64,000 bases of DNA from Scleromitrula shiraiana. Its lineage: Eukaryota > Ascomycota > Leotiomycetes > Helotiales > Sclerotiniaceae. Within the stretch, counting starts at the first letter, position 1. Each line of letters opens with the position of its first letter. Below, in pieces: positions 11,610 through 21,927 of the stretch. The stretch lies in contig JABELC010000008.1 in assembly GCA_028455995.1 (NCBI GenBank), forward strand, positions 1,611,501 to 1,675,500, written 5' to 3'. The notes beneath the pieces were generated by a model. It saw only the letters and a program-made list of their open reading frames with translations. It made no database searches and was not told where the DNA came from. Made by a program: the position numbers and the translations under genes.

Positions 11610-11825
11610 TTAGTTGTATCCACCTCTTCCGTCTTCCTCCTCGTCGTCATCGCCTCCCTTGTTGTAGCCACCTCGGCCCATGTTTACGAGACCGAATCCG
11701 GGGAGACGGGATTTGTCTTCTTCCCCAGAATCGGCGTTGGGGCCATTGTAGCCGCCACGGCCGCGGTTGATGAGAGTGGAGGGTGTGGAGGTGGTGTTGT
11801 TGCGGGTGCTGTATGAGGCTGCCAT
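11610..11825 (-). CDS. Small GRGGYN-repeat protein (DUF3602/Par32-like)
   Basis: A single minus-strand frame of 71 residues starts at an ATG in AAAAATGGC context. It carries three copies of the motif GRGGYN, at about residues 22-27, 50-55 and at the very C-terminus, separated by acidic and Gly/Asp/Glu-rich linkers. Fungal DUF3602 proteins, including yeast Par32, are defined by repeated GRGG-x-G-N motifs, and this looks like a minimal member with Tyr in the variable position and one Gly lost. Yeast Par32 is a TORC1-responsive phosphoprotein that affects ammonium transport; whether this short protein shares that role is unknown. The protein should be disordered. A hexanucleotide repeat lies 140-245 bases upstream of its start. 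The repeat motif makes a chance frame unlikely. Confidence 0.75.
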   Translation of the reverse strand: MAASYSTRNNTTSTPSTLINRGRGGYNGPNADSGEEDKSRLPGFGLVNMGRGGYNKGGDDDEEEDGRGGYN

Positions 11826-11967
11826 TTTTGATGTTTGGGCGCTTATTTGGGCGCTTATTTGTTTGTGATATTGGTGTATTAGAAAAGGGGTATTTGATTG
11901 ATATATACGTGAATGTATAGTTGTTGGATGAATGTTGTATGTATGAGGAAAGTCGAAGACCTTTATA
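11826..11967 (-). promoter_or_regulatory. Leader/promoter of the GRGGYN gene
   Basis: Region between the start codon of the GRGGYN gene and the hexamer repeat. It is AT-rich on the coding strand with a CAAAAATGGC start context. No specific regulator site is recognised. Confidence 0.35.
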
Positions 11968-12072
11968 TGGATATAGATATAGATGTAGATGTAGATATAA
12001 ATGTTAATGTAGATATAGATGTTAATGTAGATTTAGATGTAGATATAGATTTAGATGTAGATCTAGATGAAG
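11968..12072. repeat. Degenerate hexanucleotide repeat (TAGATR/TTAATG)n
   Basis: About seventeen tandem hexamers, mainly TAGATA and TAGATG with interspersed TTAATG, TAGATT and TAGATC units, on the plus strand. The period of six is kept throughout. It lies upstream of the GRGGYN gene. Confidence 0.9.
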
Positions 12073-15000
12073 TAGTGAAGATTGATTGAAAATGTTATTT
12101 ATGATGATGATAATGAAAAAGAAAAACTCCAAGAGCAGGAAACACTGCCTCTTTATATACAAATATCCCCCCCCAGCGATGCGGACGTCAACGATAATGG
12201 TCTGAGTGTGTAAGTAGCAAGCAAGCAAGTATCAATGACGACAACGCCTCACATAATCCTTTGGACCCAAGAATGTCATCGAAATTTCTCAGGCACAAAA
12301 CTGAAATACCCATCTCATCTCCTCATCGGTAATCATAATCATCTTTCTTGGGAATGGGATGGAATATCATGGCAGGGCATGGTATAGCATGGACAAGCTA
12401 AAACTTACTACTCACTTACATGCAGTCATAGTCCGTAGTTTGCTTTGATTTTTTTGGGTATATATTGAGATCGGATGGATTCTGACAAATCAAATCCAAT
12501 ACGTCGTTTTGCTCCCTTGTCAATATGTAAGTGTATCTTAGGATAGAATATAGCAATATCAGTGAGAAAAAAATATAATGCAGAATTAGTATAATAATTT
12601 TTGTAATCTCAGCCTCCTTCGCATTCTCTAGGCGAGATTTCTCAAATCGTATCATCTTGGGGTTGCTAATCCATGTTGCTGGAAAGCTTAGTATTCTTCC
12701 CCTACTGTATGTGGATGTGTATGTACCTTTTTTTGGGAGGGGTTATCAAAGTCTTACTTTACATGGGTTTTTGGTGGAGTCATTGTCATCCATCCATACT
12801 GTACCTTCAGATCTATGTTCACATCTATATCCATATCTTTCATTCATGAATGGATCGCATCGCAATCCCAATCCAATCCGTTCACGAGAATCCACTAGTT
12901 CCTTTCTATTGGAGAAAAGACGTTAGTCAATGAGAGAGATACTTACTTAGGTATCTAGGATTGACCAAGGATTATTGACATTTCCTGTATGTTACTTATT
13001 ATATCCGCTGTTTGTAAATTACGAACTGCGCAAAACGTAATATGCCTAGGTCTAGATGTTTGTACCCACCGCCGGTACTGACTAAACTAACGCCATATGC
13101 ATATCAGAATTCCGACTACTTTGAGGATGCTCCTCGAACGAGCCTTCATTGCGGGTCCACATGGATTTAAGTGTGATGTGCCTTAAAAAAGGGCTACAAT
13201 AATATCCAGATACTACCGGTCCTAGTACCTTGCATCTAATCCCAAAGATCTTCTACAAACACGTTTCCTTCTAGGATTAATTATTCCGTCTCACACACCT
13301 ATTCTCGTTGCTCCTACGGTTCCCTCCCTTCCCCCTTCCCTCTGACAAATCATACCAACAGTTCTCGGTTATGGAAGATTGTATTACTGTACATGTACCT
13401 TATACCCGACTCAGTAAGATAATAAGAAATATCTCAGCCCTATGATCTGTTCTCAAGGACAGGGTATCTTCGACAGGTCGTTTATTTATATCCTTGCATA
13501 CAATGAGCGGTGGGGTCCTTGTTAAGTTGTACCTTGCGCTTGGCTAGTGTTGCTGAAGAAACTAACATCCATGGGTGCTTGTCAACTTCACTAGTACTAG
13601 ATATCTCCTACTGCTAAGGTATACCTCGGTCTCTCTCTCTCCCTAAGCCTTATGGATATTGTAGGAGATGTAATTGATGGAATACAGACCGCAGTCGACA
13701 AACAAGACAAGAATGGAGAGAGAAAACGAGAAAAACGTTGTAAGCTTACAACCATGTTCCTCGGTACCAAAGTTTTCATTTGCTTTTTTGTATATACTCA
13801 TCGTCGCGAATGCAAGTAAGAACAATTGGATGCTTCTCTCGTCCACCGAATTCCTTAATGTAGAAATTTCTCAACTCTTGAATGGGATTTTACGAACGCT
13901 AGTCGAGTTGGGGACGTATGGGATCAGAATCGTATCAACCCCGGATCCGACAACATACTGTGCCTAAAAGCTTCCTTAGGGTTAAATCCGTATTGCTTGG
14001 TACGATACGATGCGATACCAGAGGATACGAAGTTTCATAAAGTTCATCTGATCATATCTATGTACACGAGGTTGTTTTCTCTTGCAGCGTTACATTGCAT
14101 TCCAAGGTTTACACAGATTCCACCCCAAGGGAAATCCAGGTCTCCTCGCGTTTCAAGACTCTGCGGATACGTTATTGCTCGTTGATATGATCTCCGCCGA
14201 TTGGGAGACTTCTGTAATATACTATGTACCTGCATATTGCACCCTTTATATACCAAGAAAAAACGTTTTACATCTAGTTCTTACCAGCTATCCACTGTAC
14301 TAACCTCGCCGATGTGGTGTGACGGAAACTCCATCAGTGTACCCATTTGATGGAATTAAGATCCCATACTGCGTATGTATTGGATGGATATAACCAATTC
14401 TACATCCGGTCCCAAAAGACCGTTTTCTTGGAACCTCACGATGGCTGCCTATGATCTAGCACCGGAGAATTACCTATTATCGTGTGGTTTTGTCTTTCGG
14501 TATAACCCCTGAATCATCAAACGAACGGCGATTACATACTGTAGCGGGCCGATTCCTTTCTTCTAAACATCTACCAAAACACGAGATAATCTAAGGCCCC
14601 AAAAGGTAATGATTATGTTAATTGCAATCATAATGACGATGATTATCATCATGATGACCTAGATAAAAAAGGGTTACTCAGCCAAGTAGCCAGCCAGCCC
14701 CCTCTCCGCACTGCCTACCTACCCACTGACCGAGACCTCGGTGAAATACCAGAATATCTTCTCTGGCACTTCCATCTATACAATTCTAGGCTTCGTTATT
14801 GATCAACAGTACACTCATCGTGTTGCGGATTATCTCCAATATAATTTCATTAATCCAGTTCTCAAGATATCCTGATAATCTCCACTACAATACAATGATG
14901 CTATATATACAATACAGCCATTCCATACTCGAAATCCCGAATCCAGCAAATCCAGAAAGCAATTTGGAAACAGTGCGGTGAGCCTCTTTTTCTTCTCCCA

Positions 15001-16900
15001 TCTTCCTTTCCCATGAACGGGACGAAAATCATTACCAAATGGAACGTTACCTCGTGGTAAAATCGACTTGGCAAGATCAAAATATGTAAGATTAGATATT
15101 AAGATAGATCCGGTACTTTAGACGCGAAGAATGGAGTGATCAATCATCAAACTCATTAATTATAGCTGTAACGAAAAAAAGAGAATACTGTAGATGTGAA
15201 GAGTCATTGCTGAAGAAATGGCGGATGTCAGATATTAGCGCCCGTGATTGATTCGATATGATGATCAGTTCTAGGGTAGTTAGGGCTTCTGGATTAGATG
15301 TTATTTATAGATTGGCTGGATTGGTTAATTTCGTGGGTTATTTATACCTTTTTGGGATCTGGATTTTGGATTTTGGATTTTGATGGGATTAATCATTTCA
15401 TCTTATCTTCATCTAAGTTATTGTGATGGTGTAAGAATAGATGATATGGAAGAGATTTTTGTTAACATTCTATTTGTGGTGTATGATGTAGTCTAGTGGG
15501 GGTAATTCTTCATTTTTAGACTGTTAGGTCATCAATCAAAGAATATTATCTAGCTAAGAATGAACAAATTGGAATATGTGGCTCTACATCCTCAAATTTG
15601 AAAAGATAATGAATAGATGAATAGTCAGTCAATTCAAGGTTTAGGTTGTTTCTCTTCTTACATCCTAATCGGGATATAGTAGAGCAGAAGACCTATTCTA
15701 AGGCCCGCCCAGTCTTTCTCTGCGCAGCATGATTAGTCCACAATGCCGACTCGATTCCTATCAACCCTCCCTACCCCCCCCACGCAGTTTTGTAGAACTT
15801 CCGTTTTGAAACATCAAAAATCATCTTCAATGACGACAACTCAGCCCCCAGAATCCGATTTCGATTTTTGATACTGGGGACTGCAATACAAGGCATAAAT
15901 TATCTGGCAGATGACTTGTCGTACAAGGTACATATCACATCTGCCAATCTGTTGAGATACGAGAAGTACCGTGGATTTCCATACTCTATTTACTTATCAT
16001 CTTACGTATGCATGGCGAGTTGATCGGAACGAAGCGATGCGACGCAAATGCCCAGAAAGGATGAAAGAATCTCCGGCTTACGCTTATTTTTTTTTGTGCT
16101 GTATATATGCTACCATACGAAACAATGAAATGGACCCCAATGTTGAGGCTCAAAGTTATGTTTATACATGTTCAGACGAGGTGTGTCGTATACCTCGTGC
16201 TTCGCACATGGTGGGCATGGGTTTTTGCAGCGGTGGTGGGGGAGGCTCGGAATCATGGTTCTTGGGTTGGTGGGTGGATGGTGTGGGTGTGATTGTCATG
16301 TTTTTGGGTGCGGATTACTTTACATTGGGAATCACATATAGGGGTTGACTTAATGAGGTGTGTATAGAAGTATTCTATTATTTATGTGCTATCTTGGCTT
16401 GTTTCGTGACGGTGTACTATAGGGCTGTGTAAAATCTGGTAATTGTGGGAAAGATTAGATGTCAGGGATTTGATTCGTATGTAAGTTGAGCTGGCTTAGA
16501 TTAGTTAATAAGCAGTATAAGTATGTAGTTGCGGTGAAAGGCACCAAGGTGATGACTTGAGTGAAGAGTCATACCGAGAAATCTTTTGATTTGATAATGT
16601 AACCTGGTGATTACTGGATTTGTATGTATGTTGGTTATGAACATCAGAGTCTGAGAAAGACTTTTGTGGATACGCTTCTGCTCGGTGAACGAAATCACAA
16701 GCAATCAAAAGAGCGGCCCAAAAAATGACTACCTGAGGTATTTGGAATTATGATGTGGACCGAGTGAGGGGATGAAAAGATGAGTTGATTTCTATGTACG
16801 TTGTAAGGTATATTCATAGTACTTACGATATACAGCAATATTGAAAACAGTTGTATTGACCAAGAATTTCCCGAAGAATCATATTGAGGAAGTCCGCATA
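12073..16900. other. Long gene-poor interval
   Basis: Nearly 5 kb in which I can support no gene. Open frames are short, lack splice-compatible neighbours and have no protein-like composition. Present are short simple-sequence tracts, ATC/GAT-rich inverted stretches near 14630-14660, and AT-rich DNA. A non-coding RNA or a fast-evolving small secreted protein could be missed by eye. Confidence 0.5.
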
Positions 16901-18330
16901 TCATGATCTTTTGCTCATTCCAGAAGTCATCACAGGGCTTTCTAGAACTTTCGTCCAATCGTGTAACATAATCGTGTTAACATCACTGAGTCGAACCTCC
17001 TCGCCAGCACGAGTTTTCATCTCATCTTCGTATTGTACAATCGCAGATGCTTGGTTCAAGTCCATTTTCAGTAGTTCCACGAGCTTCTGTGCATCTGCAA
17101 AAGAATGGTTAAGTCCTTGTCCTCGTTCTAAATTGGACTTGGTTAGCTTTCGTACTCTGATTAATTACCAAAGAGCCCGTAGAGCAACGGGAAAGAAAAT
17201 CACATACGGGGAGTCATAGTATGTGCAGCATCCCCCGCAAGCGTAACTCTTCCATTTCTATTATCCCATCTATGTTCTTCATCTCTCGGATCCCAGCTGG
17301 TAAGATGCCAACGCCAAATTGGGTGATCGTCCGGTAACCATTCAAAAGCACTCTTCCAAGGTTCGGTATATTCTTTGCCTCTCTCTTTAGCCTGTCTTAA
17401 CCGTGCCGCATCGTCAAAAGTTTTGGCTTCGTCATCTTGCGTCTCATCGCCTGAATTCCACGATATGTAGAAGAAGAATATCCACGTCTCTGGTGCGTCG
17501 GGATCCGGCGCGTGTTGTAAACCAAAAAATGCGAAATAATTATTGGGATGTGGAGAAGCATAATAGAGCGGATGGAATGATCGTAGGAATATCGCTTGCT
17601 CTCTTGTATATGTTGCTTGTACCATCGTTGCCTTATAAGGTGTTGGTATGTTCAATGCTTTCTGAGGTTCAAGCAGTAGATTCCTGACAGATGAGCTTGC
17701 ACCATCAGCCCCAATTGCCAATCTTCCCTTTACATGCTCTCCGTCTTCGAAAACGCAGGTCACACCATTTCCGTCATTTTCATATATGATGTTCTTTAAT
17801 CGTTTGTTACATCTGACATCGAGATCTTGGGCCATTAACTCCCGAAGCTTCGATCGTCGCAATCGGTAGAAGTATGCAGTGTCAAATGCAACCATCAAAT
17901 CCCCTGTCGCGCCGTTCACGAATGATATGGTATCGAGAGGTTTGGTGGGTGTATGTGGATCGACTTGACATGATTGGACTTGGGAATATGCAGAATCCGA
18001 AATGAGTGATTTTAGTATGGGCATTCCCCAATGGATGCCCATATTCCAATCGCGCTGACCGGGAAATGTAACGGCAGCATCTTTCTCAAAAACTATTGAT
18101 TGTATTCCTGCCTGAATTCCCAATTATTATTTGTGTGATAATTGCTTGTTAGTTTACTAACTTTCTTAAGACCGTTTGCAATCGCGAGGCCTGTACATCC
18201 TGAGGGATTTCACGAAGAGCGAGTGAGCAATTCAATATGCAGAAGAATCCATTACCAGGGTTTATGTACCTGCTCCAATAATCAACACCGGATCGCTCGA
18301 ATCTGGTGAAAAATCTATCTTCTCCCCCAT
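16901..18330 (-). CDS. FAD-dependent monooxygenase (salicylate hydroxylase/PHBH-like)
   Basis: Four exons on the minus strand (18270-18330, 18162-18199, 17208-18111, 16901-17127) give 409 residues. The family is the class A flavoprotein hydroxylases, which use FAD and NAD(P)H to add one oxygen to aromatic or other small substrates. Visible motifs are the Rossmann fingerprint 'VLIIGAGCTGLAIANGL' (GxGxxG at 19-24), the Arg-rich 'FYRLRRSKLRELM', the DG motif 'AIGADGASSSVR' (about 165-176), and the second FAD motif 'RVTLAGDAAHTMTPQRGQGLNH' (Gly-Asp near 326-327). The first motif is completed only after removing introns 1 and 2, and the 'TPQRGQGLNH' block only after intron 3, which supports the model. 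The substrate cannot be told. Its nearest gene is a methyltransferase 2.2 kb away across an AT-rich repeat island. Confidence 0.88.
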
Positions 18331-19202
18331 ATCGCTATTTTGCAAAATGACGAAATAATTTTGACAGATTTATTGAGAATAGTTTTGAATAGTTTTGAAT
18401 AGTGAGTTGTTAACGTCCATTGCCTACCTTAAGTACTCCTTCTATTTTCTAATCGTTGTTTTGTAGATCTGACCCACAGAGCAACAATTATCAAAAGTGA
18501 CACATTCGGGCGGGGATCTTCAATAGAAATATCATCCGCACCCTGATCGGATATTCGGCTTTAGTTCTAGTAAATGCGTCCCCCATAGATTTTTGCAACA
18601 TGATTGGATTTTCATTGAGGAAAATCCACTTGGGTTTGGCTGTAATCCCGTAAAATCTTTCTTGGGGCGCCGCGCGGGGTTGTAGTCTCGGTGAAATTGT
18701 ATGAAGCCATCGATAACATCACCCCATGGCTTAACCAGAAGGTATGAGATAGGGTGGTTCCAACGTCTTGAGTCTCACTTGTTCGAGGGATTCAGCAACG
18801 GAAATCAGGAGTAAATCGCATCGAAATGTTGGTGATTGAAGTTGCAGAACGTTTTTTCTATGTTGATTCATATGATAGACTCGGATGTACATATTATCAG
18901 CACTCGCATGAGGTAGGTAACATCGAACGCCGCGAAAGAGCATATATTGCTTTTCCCCCTCCTATCTCCAAACTTCTTGGCAAATCCTAATTGTTATAAT
19001 CGTATGCAATGCTACAAAGTCACAAAAGATTTCTCGATTAAAGCTACCCTTTTATCGACGTTATCGAGTAGTAGCTGTTGAATGACCAATTCCGTTATCT
19101 TCTCCCGGTCGCTCAGATTAGCTTGCCTCGTCCCAGCGCCATCATTTGAGTCATAAGCATCGTTGAACATAACTACATTGACCCACAACTTATACTTAAA
19201 CA
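18331..19202. other. Intergenic upstream of the FAD monooxygenase
   Basis: Contains the presumed promoter of the minus-strand monooxygenase. A few short open frames on both strands have no support. Confidence 0.5.
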
Positions 19203-20316
19203 AATTTTAAAAAATTGTATTTTGATGCAATAAACTTATGTTACTGGTAGTATATTTTTTATATTAATTATATAGTAGTACTAGTAGTAAATTATCAAAT
19301 TGTCCAAAAAAAAAAGAATTAATTACTTAATTAGTAACTAAATTTTTTAAAAAAATTAGTAGTACTACTACTAGTACTAGTACCTCAAGTTGCCAGTGAT
19401 TATCCCAAAAAAAATCAATTCGATTTATACTAGTAGTATATTTTTTTAGATTATATTATAAATAATCATATTCTTTATTATTTATTAATAAAATCAATTG
19501 ATTTACTTAAAATTTATATACTACTACTACTAGTAGTAGTAGTAGTAGTACTATATTAATGGCTCGATATATTAAAGAATATAGAGATTGTTGGATTTGA
19601 TGAGCCTGAGGTTGATGAGATTAATGAGATTGATGAGATTGATACTACTAACTACTACTAGTAGTAGTAACTTGGATTGATGAATTAAATTGATGATTAC
19701 TACTAGTAGTAGTAGTAGTAGTAGTAGTCATAACATAGTATTATTATGTAAAATAAACTCTATTTAGTAGCAATTAATAATTGATTAATTATAATTTAAG
19801 TTTAATTAATTAACTTTCACTCAGGGTACTAGCCTGCCTGCCAGTGTATTACTACTAGTAGTAACTTATAGTAAAAAATCTCAATACTACTACTAGTAGT
19901 AGTATATTCAAGTTACTAGTAGTATATTAAAATGATTTTACTTACTCACTAGTACTAATTATAATTCAACTTGAACTACTAGTAGTACTAAATAAAAGTA
20001 CTAGTTTTAGTTTAATAATTATATAGAAAGTTTTTATTGCCAGTGATGAAATTCAAGTTTCAAAGTTTATATGATATTAAAATTATAAAATTATAATTAT
20101 TGATTGATTTTTAATTGAATTAAAAAAAATGATATTGCGATAATAAATTGAGATGATTTTGAGCTTGTTTAAATATAACTTGAAGTTGCGCTACTAGTAC
20201 TGCCAGTGTATATTTAAAGGATTTCGCGAAGGCTGATACTAGTACTAGTACCTAGTAGTATTTGTATCTGTAAAAGAGGGAAAGTCAACGACTTTCGTTT
20301 GCTTGGTTAAGTCCTG

Positions 20317-20320
<4 letters not shown>
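19203..20320. repeat. AT-rich island with dense ACTAGT / TAG-trinucleotide arrays
   Basis: This is about 1.1 kb of very AT-rich DNA in which ACTAGT cores are extended on both sides by AGT/TAG or ACT/CTA triplets, forming many small near-palindromes such as the blocks near 19360-19380, 19525-19552, 19645-19670, 19698-19728 and 19885-19905. The word TGCCAGTG occurs four times (19391, 19839, 20038, 20201), always one of the few GC-bearing points. Coding frames are absent. Confidence 0.9.

Positions 20321-20348
<28 letters not shown>
20321..20348. repeat. (TA)14 dinucleotide repeat
   Basis: Uninterrupted TA repeat of 28 bases at the right end of the AT-rich island, followed by TAAAGGAG. It lies about 185 bases upstream of the methyltransferase start and could act as an AT-rich promoter element. 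Confidence 0.95.
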
Positions 20349-20351
<3 letters not shown>

Positions 20352-20532
20352 GAGCTAAGATTTGGTGCTATTTATTTACTGGACGGCTTATCCGACCTAG
20401 CGGGAAATTATTCTAATTGTTCGGAATAACCTCAATTATTAAATCACGTCGAACAATCAAAAAGATCGTGATTTAACAATTGATTCACCAACAATTAGAG
20501 TTTCAGCTCCTGCAGTTTTAACATCCACATCA

Positions 20533-21927
20533 ATGGTTTCTGGGCACGATTCGGCGCTGGAATTGCCGCTCGAAGATCAATCAGTGGACAATCCGGGGAT
20601 CCCACTAGGGACGAACGTTCAAGACAATCATGAAGAAAATCGAGAAGATGAAGAAGAGACATTCAATGATAACGACTCTGCATTTGGTGGGTCGTTAATA
20701 GGTTGTGATACCGATACCTTATCAAGTTATATTACAGATTATCGTTATGAGAACGGAAGGAGATACCACGCCTATAGAGATGGCGATTATTGGGTAATAT
20801 CCATATTCCTCGGATAAAAATTATTAGGGTACGAAGAGACACTGAAACATACGCGCATAGGGCCCAAACGATGACCATGCCAATGATTTACAAGATCTCG
20901 CTCATCACATGTATTTAATGACATTGGATGGGAAACTCCATTTGGCACCGCTCAATAATCCCCATAATATCTTAGACATAGGGACAGGAACTGGAATATG
21001 GGCAATGTAAGAACCGAATTTTCATCTGTAGCGTTGCAGTTACTTGTTACCTCGAATCTCATATCTAATACATTCTTAGTGAAATGGCGGAAGCGTATCC
21101 GTCCGCCGCTGTGATAGGAACAGACCTTTCACCTATCCAACCTGTATTTGTCCCACCCAACTGCTCTTTTGAGATTGAAGATTTAAATCTCTCATGGACA
21201 TACCCACATAATCATTTCGATTTCGTTCATATACGAGAATTGTTTGGCTGTGTAGTTAATTGGGACGAGTTCTTCTCCGAAGCATATTCTTGCCTGAAAC
21301 CAGGAGGTTATGTTGAAATCTTGGAACACAGTGTATCTCCTGTATCGGATGATGGGACCGTGAATGAGAAAAGCTTCTTCACGCGATGGGGCAAGACTGT
21401 GACGGAACTGGGCGAAAAGTTTGGAAAAAGCTTCACTATTTGGGAGGAAAGTAGAGCAAGAATGGAAGCAGCGGGGTTTGAAGATATAACTGAAGTTAGA
21501 TATAAGTGGCCCATGAATCCGTGGCCAAGCCCTGAGCATAGGACACATGGAAACGATGGGGCCAAAAAGTGGGAGGTTCTGAAAGAACTTGGCCGCTGGA
21601 ATCAATACAGATTGTATAATGGAATAGAAGGTTTCATGATAAGACTATTAACCATAGTCGGTGGTGTACGTGAACCTTTCTCTTCTCTCCTTGGGTAACT
21701 CAACTGATGTCATTATAGTGGTCCTATGAGGCTGCTCAGGTTTTTCTTGCTGAGATGAGAATAGCGTTGAAGGACGAGAGCGTACATGCATACCTTGATG
21801 TGTAAGTTGACTCACTTCCCTAAAGCTATGATGTTAATTTATTCTCAGCACTGTCGTTTACGGTCGGAGACCTGGAGGTGACCCGCAGCTTTCTAACACG
21901 AGCACCATTTCACCGTTACAACCTTAA
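20533..21927 (+). CDS. SAM-dependent methyltransferase (LaeA/TAM-like)
   Basis: Five exons (20533-20793, 20861-21006, 21080-21665, 21719-21801, 21849-21927) give 384 residues. An acidic N-terminus of about 65 residues precedes 'YRYENGRRYHAYRDGDYWGPND', the typical entry of fungal LaeA-like methyltransferases. Motif I is 'NILDIGTGTGIWAIEMAEAYP' (about 123-143), the acidic loop ends in 'VIGTDLSPIQPVFVPPNC', and post-I/motif III read 'FDFVHIRELFGCVVNWDEFFSEAYSCLKPGGYVEILEH'. The C-terminus includes 'LYNGIEGFMIRLLT'. Motif I is created by splicing introns 1 and 2, which validates those junctions. Members use S-adenosylmethionine; LaeA itself is a nuclear regulator of secondary metabolism, while most paralogues have unknown substrates. 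A small-molecule or regulatory role is equally possible here. Confidence 0.9.

Noticed and set aside
12416..14303. Several 60-97 residue frames on both strands
   Set aside because: Lengths are as expected by chance in this DNA, starts are poor, and no splice-linked partners or motifs were found.
15971..16348. Plus-strand frame of 125 residues with Gly run
   Set aside because: No plausible start context, low complexity, no neighbouring splice sites or family.
19203..20348. CRISPR array or regular satellite
   Set aside because: The repeats are short triplet-based palindromes with irregular spacing and no constant repeat/spacer layout, and this is eukaryotic DNA.
16901..21927. Complete secondary-metabolite gene cluster
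   Set aside because: Only two tailoring-type enzymes are present; no backbone synthase, transporter or regulator was found nearby, so I kept it only as a weak hypothesis.
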